Source: Dyadobacter sp. Leaf189 (GTDB lineage Bacteria > Bacteroidota > Bacteroidia > Cytophagales > Spirosomataceae). Taken from it: a DNA stretch of 64,000 bases. The position numbers were made by a program, and so were the translations under genes. Shown one piece after another: positions 26,195-34,467 of the stretch (position 1 is the stretch's first letter; every line of letters begins with the position of its first letter). The stretch spans positions 248,001 to 312,000 of the forward strand of contig NZ_LMPS01000006.1 in NCBI RefSeq assembly GCF_001424405.1, written 5' to 3'. The notes below the pieces were generated by a model, which saw nothing but the letters and a program-made list of their open reading frames with translations, was not told the origin of the DNA and ran no database searches.

Positions 26195-27013
26195 GTGTGG
26201 AAAATGATTGATGATGAAAATATCGACCTGCTGCTGACAGACTTATTCGATTTGTACGGATACGATTTCACCAGCTACTCCCGCGCCTCTCTCAAAAGGC
26301 GCATTGAGCGGCTTTGCCTGCTCGACAAATTCCCGAGTTTTGCAGAATTACGTTACCGCGTTAAAAACGATCCCGATTACCTGAAAAGGTTCGTTGAAGA
26401 AATCACCGTCAATGTGACGGAAATGTTCCGCGATCCTTCTTTTTACAAAGCATTAAGGGAAGATATACTGCCGGTGCTGGGCACAAAACCTTTCATAAGA
26501 ATCTGGCACGCAGGATGTTCAACGGGTGAGGAAGTGTTTTCGATGGCGATCCTGCTGAAAGAAGCAGGATTACTCCGCAAGTCGCTTTTATATGCAACGG
26601 ACCTGAACCCGACTGTGCTGGAAAAGGTCAGAAAAGGCATTTTTCCGCTCTCGCAAATGAAACAATATTCCGAAAGCTACATTGCATCGGGCGGCAGCAG
26701 GGACTTTTCAGGCTATTATACAGCCAATTACGGACAGGCGAAGTTTGACAGGGAACTTGCAGAAAAGATCATTATTTCAACACATAACCTGGTATCAGAC
26801 AGCTCATTTAATGAATTTGACCTGATACTTTGCCGCAATGTCCTGATATATTTCGATAAAGAGTTGCAGGACAGGGTGCTTAAATTGTTCGATGCCAGTC
26901 TCGCTCCGCTGAGCTACCTGGCGCTCGGAACAAAGGAAACGCTGAAATTTTCTGTGGTACAAAACAAGTTCAAACAGCTGAACCGCGAGAAGATATGGAA
27001 GAAAATCATGTAG
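26195..27013 (+). CDS. cheR: CheR-type protein methyltransferase
   Basis: 272 residues; GTG at 26195 or ATG at 26204 are possible starts. The N-terminal helical domain (YDFTSYSRASLKRRIERLC) leads into the methyltransferase with VNVTEMFRDPSFYKAL, the SAM-binding IWHAGCSTGEEVFSMAI and the DLILCRNVLIYFD motif. CheR methylates Glu residues of chemoreceptors, but no receptor, CheA or CheW is in the window, so the target may be the sensor kinases here. Its end overlaps cheB by 19 bases, implying coupled translation. Confidence 0.88.
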   Translation: MWKMIDDENIDLLLTDLFDLYGYDFTSYSRASLKRRIERLCLLDKFPSFAELRYRVKNDPDYLKRFVEEITVNVTEMFRDPSFYKALREDILPVLGTKPFIRIWHAGCSTGEEVFSMAILLKEAGLLRKSLLYATDLNPTVLEKVRKGIFPLSQMKQYSESYIASGGSRDFSGYYTANYGQAKFDRELAEKIIISTHNLVSDSSFNEFDLILCRNVLIYFDKELQDRVLKLFDASLAPLSYLALGTKETLKFSVVQNKFKQLNREKIWKKIM

Positions 27014-27576
27014 CACGACATTGCGGGCTGCTCCTGATCGGAGGTTCTGCGGGAAGTCTGGAAGTGCTTTTCAAGCTTCTTCCCAGGCTCAAAGCCGATC
27101 TCCCCTTCCCTGTTGTACTTGTACTCCATCGCCGCAACTCGGGCGATTCGTCGCTGACGGAACTGCTAGGAAGCAAGACTTTGAACAAGACGGTCGAAGT
27201 AGAAGACAAAGACCCGATCGTGCCCGGCTGCATTTACCTCGCTCCTGCCGACTACCACTTACTCATTGAAAATGACCACACATTTTCGCTCGACTACTCC
27301 GAGAAAATCAATTTCAGCCGACCGAGCATTGATGTGACATTTGAATCAGCAGCTGATGTCTTTGGTGCAGCAACTACCGGTATTATCTTGTCAGGCGCCA
27401 ATGAAGACGGTACAAACGGTTTAGTTTCAATAAAACGCGCAGGCGGCCGGACCGTAGCCCAGCAACCTGATACCGCACAAATGCCTTTCATGCCGCAGCA
27501 CGCTATCACCGCCGGTACCGTCGACTACACACTTGACATTGCCGGACTCGCAGGTTTCATCAACGGCCTGGAATGA
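26995..27576 (+). CDS. cheB: CheB-type methylesterase (stand-alone catalytic domain)
   Basis: 193 residues with only the methylesterase domain and no receiver. The catalytic Ser is in IGGSAGSLEV, the His in VLHRRNSG, and the Asp in ILSGANEDGTNGL, all as in CheB. It would remove methyl groups added by CheR. The lack of an N-terminal receiver means its control must come from partner proteins such as the single-domain receiver two genes upstream. Last gene of the apparent operon starting near 20589. Confidence 0.87.
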   Translation: MEENHVARHCGLLLIGGSAGSLEVLFKLLPRLKADLPFPVVLVLHRRNSGDSSLTELLGSKTLNKTVEVEDKDPIVPGCIYLAPADYHLLIENDHTFSLDYSEKINFSRPSIDVTFESAADVFGAATTGIILSGANEDGTNGLVSIKRAGGRTVAQQPDTAQMPFMPQHAITAGTVDYTLDIAGLAGFINGLE

Positions 27577-27698
27577 GTTTTTACAATCGTTGATTTTTAC
27601 CATAAAAGGTAACTTCTGTCATTTTTTCAAAGGGGTTTTCTGAGGAAATTTGTAAGGTAAACAATTGGTACCCCCTTCACCTGATAAACAGCACGATC

Positions 27699-28073
27699 AT
27701 GGCCAGGCATAACAGACTATATAGCGTTTTTTTTAATAAATGTCCCCGTTGCGGCGTGGGTGATTTCTTCGTGAGCAAAAGCGCCTACGATCTCAAAAAC
27801 TTTGAAAAGATGCACAAGCATTGTCCGCACTGCGGCGAAAACCTGGTACCCGAACCGGGCTTTTACCAGGGTGCGTTGTACATGAGCTATGCATTTTACG
27901 TCGCCTTCATGGTGATCGCATTCCTCATCTGCGTCAACTTTTTCGAACAATACCTCGATTATTTCCTATTCGCAATCATCCCCATCCTGGTCATCCTAAC
28001 CCCCTGGTTCTACCGCCTAGCCCGCCGCTCCTGGCTGGCGCTGTTTATCAAGCCAGCAGCTGGGGAGATATGA
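27699..28073 (+). CDS. DUF983 membrane protein
   Basis: 124 residues. Two zinc-knuckle pairs, CPRCGVG and CPHCGE, precede two hydrophobic helices (YMSYAFYVAFMVIAFLI and the YFLFAIIPILVILTPW segment). This matches DUF983, a small inner-membrane family common in Bacteroidota and alpha-proteobacteria with no settled function. Stands alone, with a 122-base gap after cheB. Confidence 0.87.
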   Translation: MARHNRLYSVFFNKCPRCGVGDFFVSKSAYDLKNFEKMHKHCPHCGENLVPEPGFYQGALYMSYAFYVAFMVIAFLICVNFFEQYLDYFLFAIIPILVILTPWFYRLARRSWLALFIKPAAGEI

Positions 28074-28094
28074 GGCCTAGCAAGTAGAAAATGT

Positions 28095-28225
28095 TTTGTC
28101 ACCCTGAGCGGACCGGGCTGCCGGGCGGTCGAAGGATGAGCGATGTCGCCTTTTTTTGTCACCCTGAGCGGAGTCGAAGGGAAGGGCGTTGTCGCATTCC
28201 CTTCGACTCCGCTCAGGGTGACAAA
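28095..28225. repeat. Palindromic intergenic repeat cluster
   Basis: Two copies of a 29-bp unit face each other perfectly (28155-28183 and 28197-28225) around a 13-base loop. Each unit carries GTCACCCTGAGCGGAGTCG. A third direct copy at 28095-28135 is interrupted in the middle by an extra 15 bases (CCGGGCTGCCGGGCG). Such CCCTGAGCGGAGTCGAAGGG repeats are widespread in bacteria and act like REP elements; mobility or transcription-termination role is unknown. Confidence 0.9.
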
Positions 28226-28252
28226 GCAAGTTTCCTCCATCCATCCCTTCCC

Positions 28253-29125
28253 TTAAATTCCTCCCCGAAACCCCTCCGGCGTTTGCCCGGTTTCTTTTTT
28301 GAAGAATTTGGTAAAATAGGAATTGTCGCTGAAATGGAGCTGGTCGGCTACTTGTGAAATGCTGAGGTTGAGGTTGATCAGCAGCCTTTTTGCTTCCAGC
28401 ACAATGCGCGCGCGGATGATTTCGCCTGCTTGTACACCGAGGTGTTCTTTGCACAATGCATTCAGGTGGTTGGGTGTAATGTTGAGGAGTTTGGCGTAAG
28501 CGCCCGGCTGCTTGATGGTACTGAAATGCCTGTCGACGAGCTTTTGAAAATCACGGATCACAGGGTTGCGAGGTACTGGTTTTCCACTGGTCAGCCCCGC
28601 AGGCTCATTCCTTGCAACAAGGAAAAATAGCTGTAACAGCAAAACGCGCGTCATATCTTTACGGAACAAAGCCGCTCCTCGCTGCTGTTCCAGCAACTCT
28701 TCAAAGACACCTGTCACTTTCCCGAAAACGGATTTATCGAGCTGTAATACATTGTTCCGGCTGTCGCTGCTGTTCAGGAAATTGAAAAAATCGAGGTAAT
28801 CGGGCTGCAACAGGAAAGACTGGAAGAACGATTCCGAAAAATTGACTACATAACCCTCCGGCTCACCTTCGAAACGCCAGTCGTGTACCTGACCGGGCAC
28901 CATGAAATAAATCTGTCCGGCTGCGACCTGAAAGTGGTTGAAATCAATGATATGCTCACCTGCGCCACTGGTAAAAAGCACCAGGTGGTAGAAGCTATGC
29001 CGGTGCGGGAACACCAGGTTCTGATGTTCTTTGAGGTATTCTGAAAACCGGCTGATCATAAAATCCTCCGCCCGGTACTCCGAAAGCGGCCCGATATCCA
29101 GGCGCGGGAAAGTAGAACGTGACAA
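28253..29125 (-). CDS. AraC-family transcriptional regulator
   Basis: 290 residues; the apparent start is TTG 29125, with an alternative ATG at 29059 that would cut into the conserved N-terminal region. The cupin-like sensor has FPHRHSFYHLVLFTSGAGEH and PGQVHDWRF. The C-terminal DNA-binding half contains YAKLLNITPNHLNALCKEHLG and SISQVADQLHFSDNSYFTKFFKK. Target unknown; there is no obviously linked operon. Its 3' end sits beside the palindromic repeat cluster. Confidence 0.85.
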   Translation of the reverse strand: MSRSTFPRLDIGPLSEYRAEDFMISRFSEYLKEHQNLVFPHRHSFYHLVLFTSGAGEHIIDFNHFQVAAGQIYFMVPGQVHDWRFEGEPEGYVVNFSESFFQSFLLQPDYLDFFNFLNSSDSRNNVLQLDKSVFGKVTGVFEELLEQQRGAALFRKDMTRVLLLQLFFLVARNEPAGLTSGKPVPRNPVIRDFQKLVDRHFSTIKQPGAYAKLLNITPNHLNALCKEHLGVQAGEIIRARIVLEAKRLLINLNLSISQVADQLHFSDNSYFTKFFKKETGQTPEGFRGGI

Positions 29126-29312
29126 TGGTAAAATGCTGGGGTTTGTAAATGCGGCAATTTAAGGAGAATCAGGTTTGAAGCACGCAACTCAATTTCCATT
29201 GCCGATAGATTCTTCAAAGCTACCTCAGGATCAATACGCCTTTATAGCGAACAATAGCAATTGCATATTTACTCACAGCATCTATTAGCCAAATCTTATA
29301 TCTAAAACTACT

Positions 29313-30335
29313 ATGAACGATCTATCTCTACTTACTTTTTTATGGAAGCGCTTAGCATGCGTTCGTCCACAGCAAATCCGAGAAATCGGATACATCAAAT
29401 ACTATGTTGCAGCGCTTCTTTTAAGCACTGGCTACGAACAAGCGAATGCACAGGGAGTGGGGATCAACACTACAACACCTCACAACAGTGCTGCGTTGGA
29501 TATCCAGAGTACCAATAAAGGTATTCTCATCCCGCAGGTTGAATTGCAAAGTTCGATTGATAACGCAACGATAGTCAACCCGGCCACTGGTCTGCTTGTT
29601 TACAATAAGAACGGCAATGTTTTAAGTGGTGTCGGATTTTACGAGAACACAGGCACGCACGTTGCACCAAATTGGGAAATACTCTCAAGATTGAAGCTTC
29701 CTTACTCACATGGAACTTCAACAAACAACGCCTTCTATATTCAAAATTATCAGGGTAGCAGTGGCGCAATAGCAATTAAAGGTTATTCCGCAGGTGTTGG
29801 AACGGGAATATTTGCGGAGAGCGATAATGGTTATGCGCTTCAAATTAAAGGTCTTATGAAGATATTCGGAGCCGGCCAAGTGCCTGGTGTTGGTAAAGTT
29901 TTGACAAGTGATGCAACTGGTGAAGCTACCTGGCAGGGGCCAACTGCCTTCTCAGTCTCCGGTGTAAAAGGAGGAGGCGGAGAAGTAGTAGGGCCTGGCA
30001 CAAAGTACGTCGTTCCATTTGCCAATGAAAATTATGACACCCAGAGCAGCTATACGCTTCACAATCAATCCCCTGCAAGCACATTTACTGCGCCTGTAAA
30101 TGGAATTTATCACTTCAATGCAAAAGTTCTTGGTATTAATCTTGCAATGCATTTGAATCTGCTGAGAAATGGAGTTGAAACCGTCCTTGCATGGGGCAGT
30201 GGAATGCTTGTTAGGGATGTGCAATTGCTGCAAGGCGATAAAGTTTATGTCACAGTTACTCCGACCAGTAATCAGCACGAGAACATCAACATCGAAGATT
30301 ACTATACCTATTTCACTGGGCATCTGGTGAGGTAA
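29313..30335 (+). CDS. Secreted adhesin-like protein with C1q/TNF-like C-terminal domain
   Basis: 340 residues. Unusually long leader (about 47 residues) with a hydrophobic YYVAALLLSTGYEQANAQ cleavage region. The next section has GVGINTTTPHNSAALDIQ and KGILIPQV, a pattern common in Bacteroidota surface or tail-fibre-like proteins. The C-terminal 130 residues have C1q-like features (FTAPVNGIYHFNAKV, LLRNGVETVLAW, LQGDKVYVTV). It is similar in layout to the gene at 31138. Likely exported or surface-attached; binding partner unknown. Confidence 0.72.
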   Translation: MNDLSLLTFLWKRLACVRPQQIREIGYIKYYVAALLLSTGYEQANAQGVGINTTTPHNSAALDIQSTNKGILIPQVELQSSIDNATIVNPATGLLVYNKNGNVLSGVGFYENTGTHVAPNWEILSRLKLPYSHGTSTNNAFYIQNYQGSSGAIAIKGYSAGVGTGIFAESDNGYALQIKGLMKIFGAGQVPGVGKVLTSDATGEATWQGPTAFSVSGVKGGGGEVVGPGTKYVVPFANENYDTQSSYTLHNQSPASTFTAPVNGIYHFNAKVLGINLAMHLNLLRNGVETVLAWGSGMLVRDVQLLQGDKVYVTVTPTSNQHENINIEDYYTYFTGHLVR

Positions 30336-30392
30336 ATAATGGGGCTACACAGTACAATTAAAGAAAGCATACCATTCAAACCAACTCTCAAA

Positions 30393-31088
30393 ATGAAAAA
30401 CATATACCTCACCGTTAGCTCATTGCTTATTGGCCTGGCTGCACAGGCGCAGTCTATTTCTCCGGGTGGCATTTATGCGGCTGCCAATTACAATCAGTCA
30501 GGCGGCGTGAGCCTGGAATGGGTACTGGGAAGCATTAATTCTTTTTCCAGCCTTTCGCCTCTTCCGGTCAAACTGATCCGCTTTGACGGTACACTAACAG
30601 CGGAAGGTTCGGCAAAACTCGAATGGGAAACTGCGGAAGAATATGGTAATAAAGGTTTTGAAATTCAAAAAGCCACAGACGCAGTACATTTCGAAAACAT
30701 CGGCTGGGTCGATGGAGCTGGCGATGCAAAGAACAGGAACATCTACCAGTTTGTTGACAACCAGCTAGCAACTACAAGCTACTATCGCTTAAAGCAGGTT
30801 GATTTTGATGAGAAATTCAGTTTCAGCAAGATTATCCGTGTGATCCCGCACAATGAAAGTCTCGATCGATTTACAGTCTACCCCAATCCGGTAAAAGACG
30901 GAAAAGTAACCGCCACCCTCCCCGAGCGCAGCTTCAAACTTACGCTATTTGACAAGACAGGCAGGCAAGTAAAGCAAATCACACAGCCCCAAACGCAAGA
31001 GCAGCTGCTGCTACCCGGCACCGGCTCTTTCCTGCTCAACATTGAATCTGTGGCGGGGAACAAGACGATACAGGTTGTGCAGCCTTGA
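30393..31088 (+). CDS. T9SS type A sorting domain protein (short)
   Basis: 231 residues from ATG 30393 (MKNIYLTVSSLLIGLAAQAQ signal peptide); the upstream ATG at 30339 is unlikely as it precedes the leader. A central beta-sandwich with the Bacteroidota motif LPVKLIRFDGTLT and KLEWETAEEYGNKGFEIQ is followed by the sorting domain FTVYPNPVKDG to the C terminus. Secreted through the type IX machinery and anchored or released outside the outer membrane. Follows the adhesin-like gene by 57 bases, so probably one operon. Confidence 0.82.
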   Translation: MKNIYLTVSSLLIGLAAQAQSISPGGIYAAANYNQSGGVSLEWVLGSINSFSSLSPLPVKLIRFDGTLTAEGSAKLEWETAEEYGNKGFEIQKATDAVHFENIGWVDGAGDAKNRNIYQFVDNQLATTSYYRLKQVDFDEKFSFSKIIRVIPHNESLDRFTVYPNPVKDGKVTATLPERSFKLTLFDKTGRQVKQITQPQTQEQLLLPGTGSFLLNIESVAGNKTIQVVQP

Positions 31089-31137
31089 AATTCAACATCT
31101 AATTCAAATTTTTAACTATAATTCACACATAACAACG

Positions 31138-32115
31138 ATGGAAAAACTGTCCCCCCTATTACCAAACAACACCCGCTCAATGCGATCAAAGGCAATGATC
31201 TGCGGAACACTACTTACCGCTTTACTCGCCACCGCCAGCTTCGGCCAGGGCGTAGGTATCAACACTACTACTCCCGATCCCAGCGCCGCCCTCGATGTTC
31301 AGGCGACGGATAAAGGAATTTTGATACCGCGAGTGAGTTTGCAGAGTGTTAGTGACAATACTACGGTTCCTACACCAGCTACTGGTTTACTGGTTTATAA
31401 TCTCAATCCCGAGGTACCAGGAGGAACAGGTTTTTTTTACAACATAGGTACTGCACAATCACCTGATTGGACAAGTTTAAGGGAACTTAGGTTGCCTGTA
31501 AATGCCTCTACCAGTACAAATAGTGGTGGTACAGCATTCAGGATAAATAATTTTAGCCAATCTGGATCTGCTGAGACAATACATGCATTTAGCCAGGCGG
31601 GATATGCATTTGTTGCAGATGGAAAGGTGAAGATTTCGGGCAACGGGCAACAACCTGGCCCTGGTAAAGTATTAACTAGTGATGCATCAGGTAATGCAAC
31701 CTGGGAGGGTGGTGCAGCTTTCACTGTGATTGGCTTGAAAACTGGGGGACCAGAGGTGCTTGCAAAGAACACGCTCTATCGTGTACCCTTCGATCTAGAA
31801 AAGCATGATACGCAAAACAACTATACTCCATATCCTGAAAGTACTTTTCAAGCCCAAGCTTCGGGCATTTACCACTTTGATGTTAAAATTGTCTTTGAAA
31901 CAAACGAAGATGCCCGCGTACAAATTCATCATGTAAGTGGAAACAATGAATCGGTAATAATGATGGAAGACGCGGTAGGTGGATTTCTCGACTCATTTGA
32001 TGTAAAATTATTTGCGGGAGATAAAATATTCGTAAACATCATCCACAACAACAACTCGAATTTGAATCTTGTATCGGCTTCAAGCCACTTCAGCGGCCAT
32101 TTTGTACAAAAATAA
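31138..32115 (+). CDS. Secreted adhesin-like protein, paralogue of the gene at 29313
   Basis: 325 residues from ATG 31138 (an earlier ATG at 31042 precedes the hydrophobic leader). Signal region MICGTLLTALLATASFGQ. The same GVGINTTTPDPSAALDVQ and KGILIPRV pattern appears as in the first copy, with a C-terminal C1q-like beta domain (FQAQASGIYHFDVKI, VQIHHVSGNNESVIM, LFAGDKIFVNII). It is a diverged tandem duplicate of 29313. Confidence 0.74.
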   Translation: MEKLSPLLPNNTRSMRSKAMICGTLLTALLATASFGQGVGINTTTPDPSAALDVQATDKGILIPRVSLQSVSDNTTVPTPATGLLVYNLNPEVPGGTGFFYNIGTAQSPDWTSLRELRLPVNASTSTNSGGTAFRINNFSQSGSAETIHAFSQAGYAFVADGKVKISGNGQQPGPGKVLTSDASGNATWEGGAAFTVIGLKTGGPEVLAKNTLYRVPFDLEKHDTQNNYTPYPESTFQAQASGIYHFDVKIVFETNEDARVQIHHVSGNNESVIMMEDAVGGFLDSFDVKLFAGDKIFVNIIHNNNSNLNLVSASSHFSGHFVQK

Positions 32116-32148
32116 TTGTGGATATCTTAGCAAACCAACATCTTTATT

Positions 32149-33153
32149 ATGAAATTCAACTGGATGTTTCTATTTACGTTTCTGGCCCTTACTGATCTCG
32201 CCAATGCCCAGTTCTCCTCCGGCAACCAATTCTTCATCGGAGCGAATACGACGGTTTCTATTCATGGTCTTGTACTGCGGCCGACGTTTAACAATACGGT
32301 GTGGAGCAATAAGGTACTTACGAGGTCTCCGGACGCAATCGTTGGTGAACCTACTGCAAGCATCCAGCAGGTTCATACATTTAATGAACCCACCAGTTTC
32401 TCTGGTTTGGTTGGACTGACTTACCTGACTGGTAACCTCAACGGAAACACGGAAGATGATCTGCAGATTGCCTATTTCAATCCGGATGAGAAGTATGTTA
32501 CTACTACCGGAAGCACTGTCGACAAAACTATTCACTTTGTGTCAAAGAATTTCACAGGTTTTAACAACAGCTTCCTACGCATTACTGCAACCAATGCAAA
32601 CAGCGTTTTGCCTGTAACACTTGTCAGCTTTAAGGCATTGAAAGAAGGCGAACAAGCGCAGCTCGCGTGGAGCACATCAGACGAAATCAATAGTGACTAC
32701 TTCGAAGTGCAAAGGAGCGCAGAAGGTAAAATCTGGAATGCGATAGGAAAGGTGCAGGCTGCCGGTGACAGTAAAGCGGAACGTACCTACACCTTCACGG
32801 ACAACTCCCCAGCTAACGGACAAAACCTGTACCGGCTCAAAATGGTGGATTTTGACGGTACTTACACGCATAGCAAAATTGTGGTACTCGACTTCGAAAG
32901 CAATATGATGGTGAGTTTTTATCCCAATCCGCTCACCGAAAAGCTGCTCATTCAGGCTGATGACTGGAACGAAGTTAAATCCGTGGAGTTAGTTACCAAA
33001 CAGGGAAATGTCATTCCAATGAATAACAGCAAAGCCGGAAGCGATCCCGGTTCGCGTGAATATGATTTTAGAAAATACCCTGTCGGGACTTATTACATTA
33101 AAGTTACCCGACAGGATGGTGGGATCAGAACCCAGCAAGTTGTAAAAATGTAG
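32149..33153 (+). CDS. T9SS type A sorting domain protein (long)
   Basis: 334 residues. Signal peptide ends TDLANAQ. A beta-rich N domain (NQFFIGANTTVSIHGLVL) precedes the LPVTLVSFKALKEGEQAQLAW sandwich and the sorting domain MVSFYPNPLTEKLLIQ. It matches the short T9SS gene at 30393 in the last two domains but has an extra N-terminal domain. Pairs with the adhesin-like gene 33 bases upstream. Ends at a bidirectional terminator that runs into the next gene. Confidence 0.82.
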   Translation: MKFNWMFLFTFLALTDLANAQFSSGNQFFIGANTTVSIHGLVLRPTFNNTVWSNKVLTRSPDAIVGEPTASIQQVHTFNEPTSFSGLVGLTYLTGNLNGNTEDDLQIAYFNPDEKYVTTTGSTVDKTIHFVSKNFTGFNNSFLRITATNANSVLPVTLVSFKALKEGEQAQLAWSTSDEINSDYFEVQRSAEGKIWNAIGKVQAAGDSKAERTYTFTDNSPANGQNLYRLKMVDFDGTYTHSKIVVLDFESNMMVSFYPNPLTEKLLIQADDWNEVKSVELVTKQGNVIPMNNSKAGSDPGSREYDFRKYPVGTYYIKVTRQDGGIRTQQVVKM

Positions 33154-33183
33154 CTCCGTGTAAATTCAGATTTCAGCAGATAC

Positions 33184-33221
33184 AAAGGTCAGGCAGCTTC
33201 GGTTGCGTGACCTTTTCTTTT
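33184..33221. terminator. Terminator with UUCG loop, embedded in the end of the convergent DUF4199 gene
   Basis: Stem AAAGGTCA / TGACCTTT plus an inner GGCAGC / GTTGCG pairing (one mismatch, one GU) closed by TTCG, then a T-rich run. It overlaps the last codons and stop of the minus-strand gene at 33189. Confidence 0.7.
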
Positions 33222-33722
33222 TAAGATCAATGCGCAGAGCAATGACACGATCAGCCCGACTGGCAGGATCTCGGCGTAGGTCATTAAGAGAATTACGAAG
33301 GGATTTTTGTACATCTCCTTGTACTCATTCATCTTGGCGATTTCCTGCTGGAGTTCGGCCGCGGTTGCACCTTCTTGCTCGCTTTGCCGTATCGTGAAGT
33401 CTGCGTACTTGTCCATAAAATCGGGGACAAAGTAGTAGTAGTCTACCAGCCAGACTAATGCATAGACGGTCGATGCTACTAATGTAATCAACAAGCCGAT
33501 CTTAAATGCTTTGCCGAATGTGACAGTACCATTGCTGTACTTGTCGCGGTAATTTTTGACACCCACAAAAATGAGCGAAAATGCCAGGAGCATGGAAGCA
33601 TAGCCGACGAGGATACTCCCTTCAAAGTTCCCGTTTTCGTAACAAGCCGCCGTGCTGGCGACCATAAAGGTGGAGACGATAGCGCCGGAGATCAGGCCAC
33701 AGATGAGGATAATTCTTTTCAT
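33189..33722 (-). CDS. DUF4199 membrane protein
   Basis: 177 residues with about four hydrophobic helices. The pattern LISGAIVSTFMV, YASMLLAFSLIFVGVKNYRD and a soluble middle segment YKEMYKNPFVI match DUF4199, a Bacteroidota-specific inner-membrane family of unknown function. Stands alone; its 3' end holds the terminator hairpin of the plus-strand T9SS gene. Confidence 0.85.
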   Translation of the reverse strand: MKRIILICGLISGAIVSTFMVASTAACYENGNFEGSILVGYASMLLAFSLIFVGVKNYRDKYSNGTVTFGKAFKIGLLITLVASTVYALVWLVDYYYFVPDFMDKYADFTIRQSEQEGATAAELQQEIAKMNEYKEMYKNPFVILLMTYAEILPVGLIVSLLCALILKRKGHATEAA

Positions 33723-33843
33723 ATCAAAAAAATTAAGAACTGGTGATGCTGCAAAACTGCCCTAATCAACGCATTTCCCTCTCATACTTTCGGGTGATTT
33801 GATGCAAAGCGCAAGTCATATCATCCCAAAGTACTAGCCAGTA

Positions 33844-34329
33844 TTATGGAATCAATCTTAGTCTCCTCGCCTTTTCCACAGCCTGAATGCGGCTCCTTGC
33901 TTCGAGTTTGTCAAAAAGGCTGGATGAATGTGTCTTGATTGTGTTGACTGAAACAAAAAGCTGATCGGCGATCTGCTGGTTACTTGAACCTTCGGCAATT
34001 TTTGCCAACACTTCTAACTCCCGCTTACTAAGGCCAAGGCGAAGCACCTCCGGTTCATTGAGCGCGAAGGTTTCGGTCGGTTTTACAAAAACTTCCTTTT
34101 CAATGACAACGGTACGCACTTTCGGATTCGTGAGTTTAATCGCCAGCCAGATCCCTAGTCCGGTAAAAAGGAGCGCAACTCCCCCTATGTAAATTTCAAT
34201 AAGGTGATGAATGATTAAAAACCGCAGTTCCAGCCACTTCAACAGGAAAAGCAGCAGAGCAAGTACAATACCGTAGAGGATAGCCTGGCTGTGCCGGCGG
34301 ACAAAGGAGCGCGTTGACGTTAGTATCAC
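33844..34329 (-). CDS. Membrane-anchored LuxR-type transcriptional regulator
   Basis: 161 residues. Two hydrophobic helices in the first 70 residues (AILYGIVLALLLFLLKWL and YIGGVALLFTGLGIWLAI) tether the protein, with no receiver domain. The C-terminal 65 residues are a LuxR/GerE helix-turn-helix: LSKRELEVLAKIAEGSSNQQIADQ with NTIKTHSSSLFDKL. Such membrane HTH proteins are common in Bacteroidota. The input may come through the membrane segment; targets unknown. Confidence 0.83.
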   Translation of the reverse strand: MILTSTRSFVRRHSQAILYGIVLALLLFLLKWLELRFLIIHHLIEIYIGGVALLFTGLGIWLAIKLTNPKVRTVVIEKEVFVKPTETFALNEPEVLRLGLSKRELEVLAKIAEGSSNQQIADQLFVSVNTIKTHSSSLFDKLEARSRIQAVEKARRLRLIP

Positions 34330-34467
34330 GTAATAAGTGTATTATCAAATCAGAACATAAAGTAATTGAGACGCTTGCGCTACTTCTTTCTTCAAGCAAA
34401 AACCGGATCGCTGCTCTGTTTTGCCAAATATTGCTAAATTGGCTAACCAACCTTTACACTCCTGATT

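Noticed and set aside
28095..28225. Possible CRISPR array
   Set aside because: Only three copies, two of them inverted and one interrupted; no regular spacers and no cas genes.
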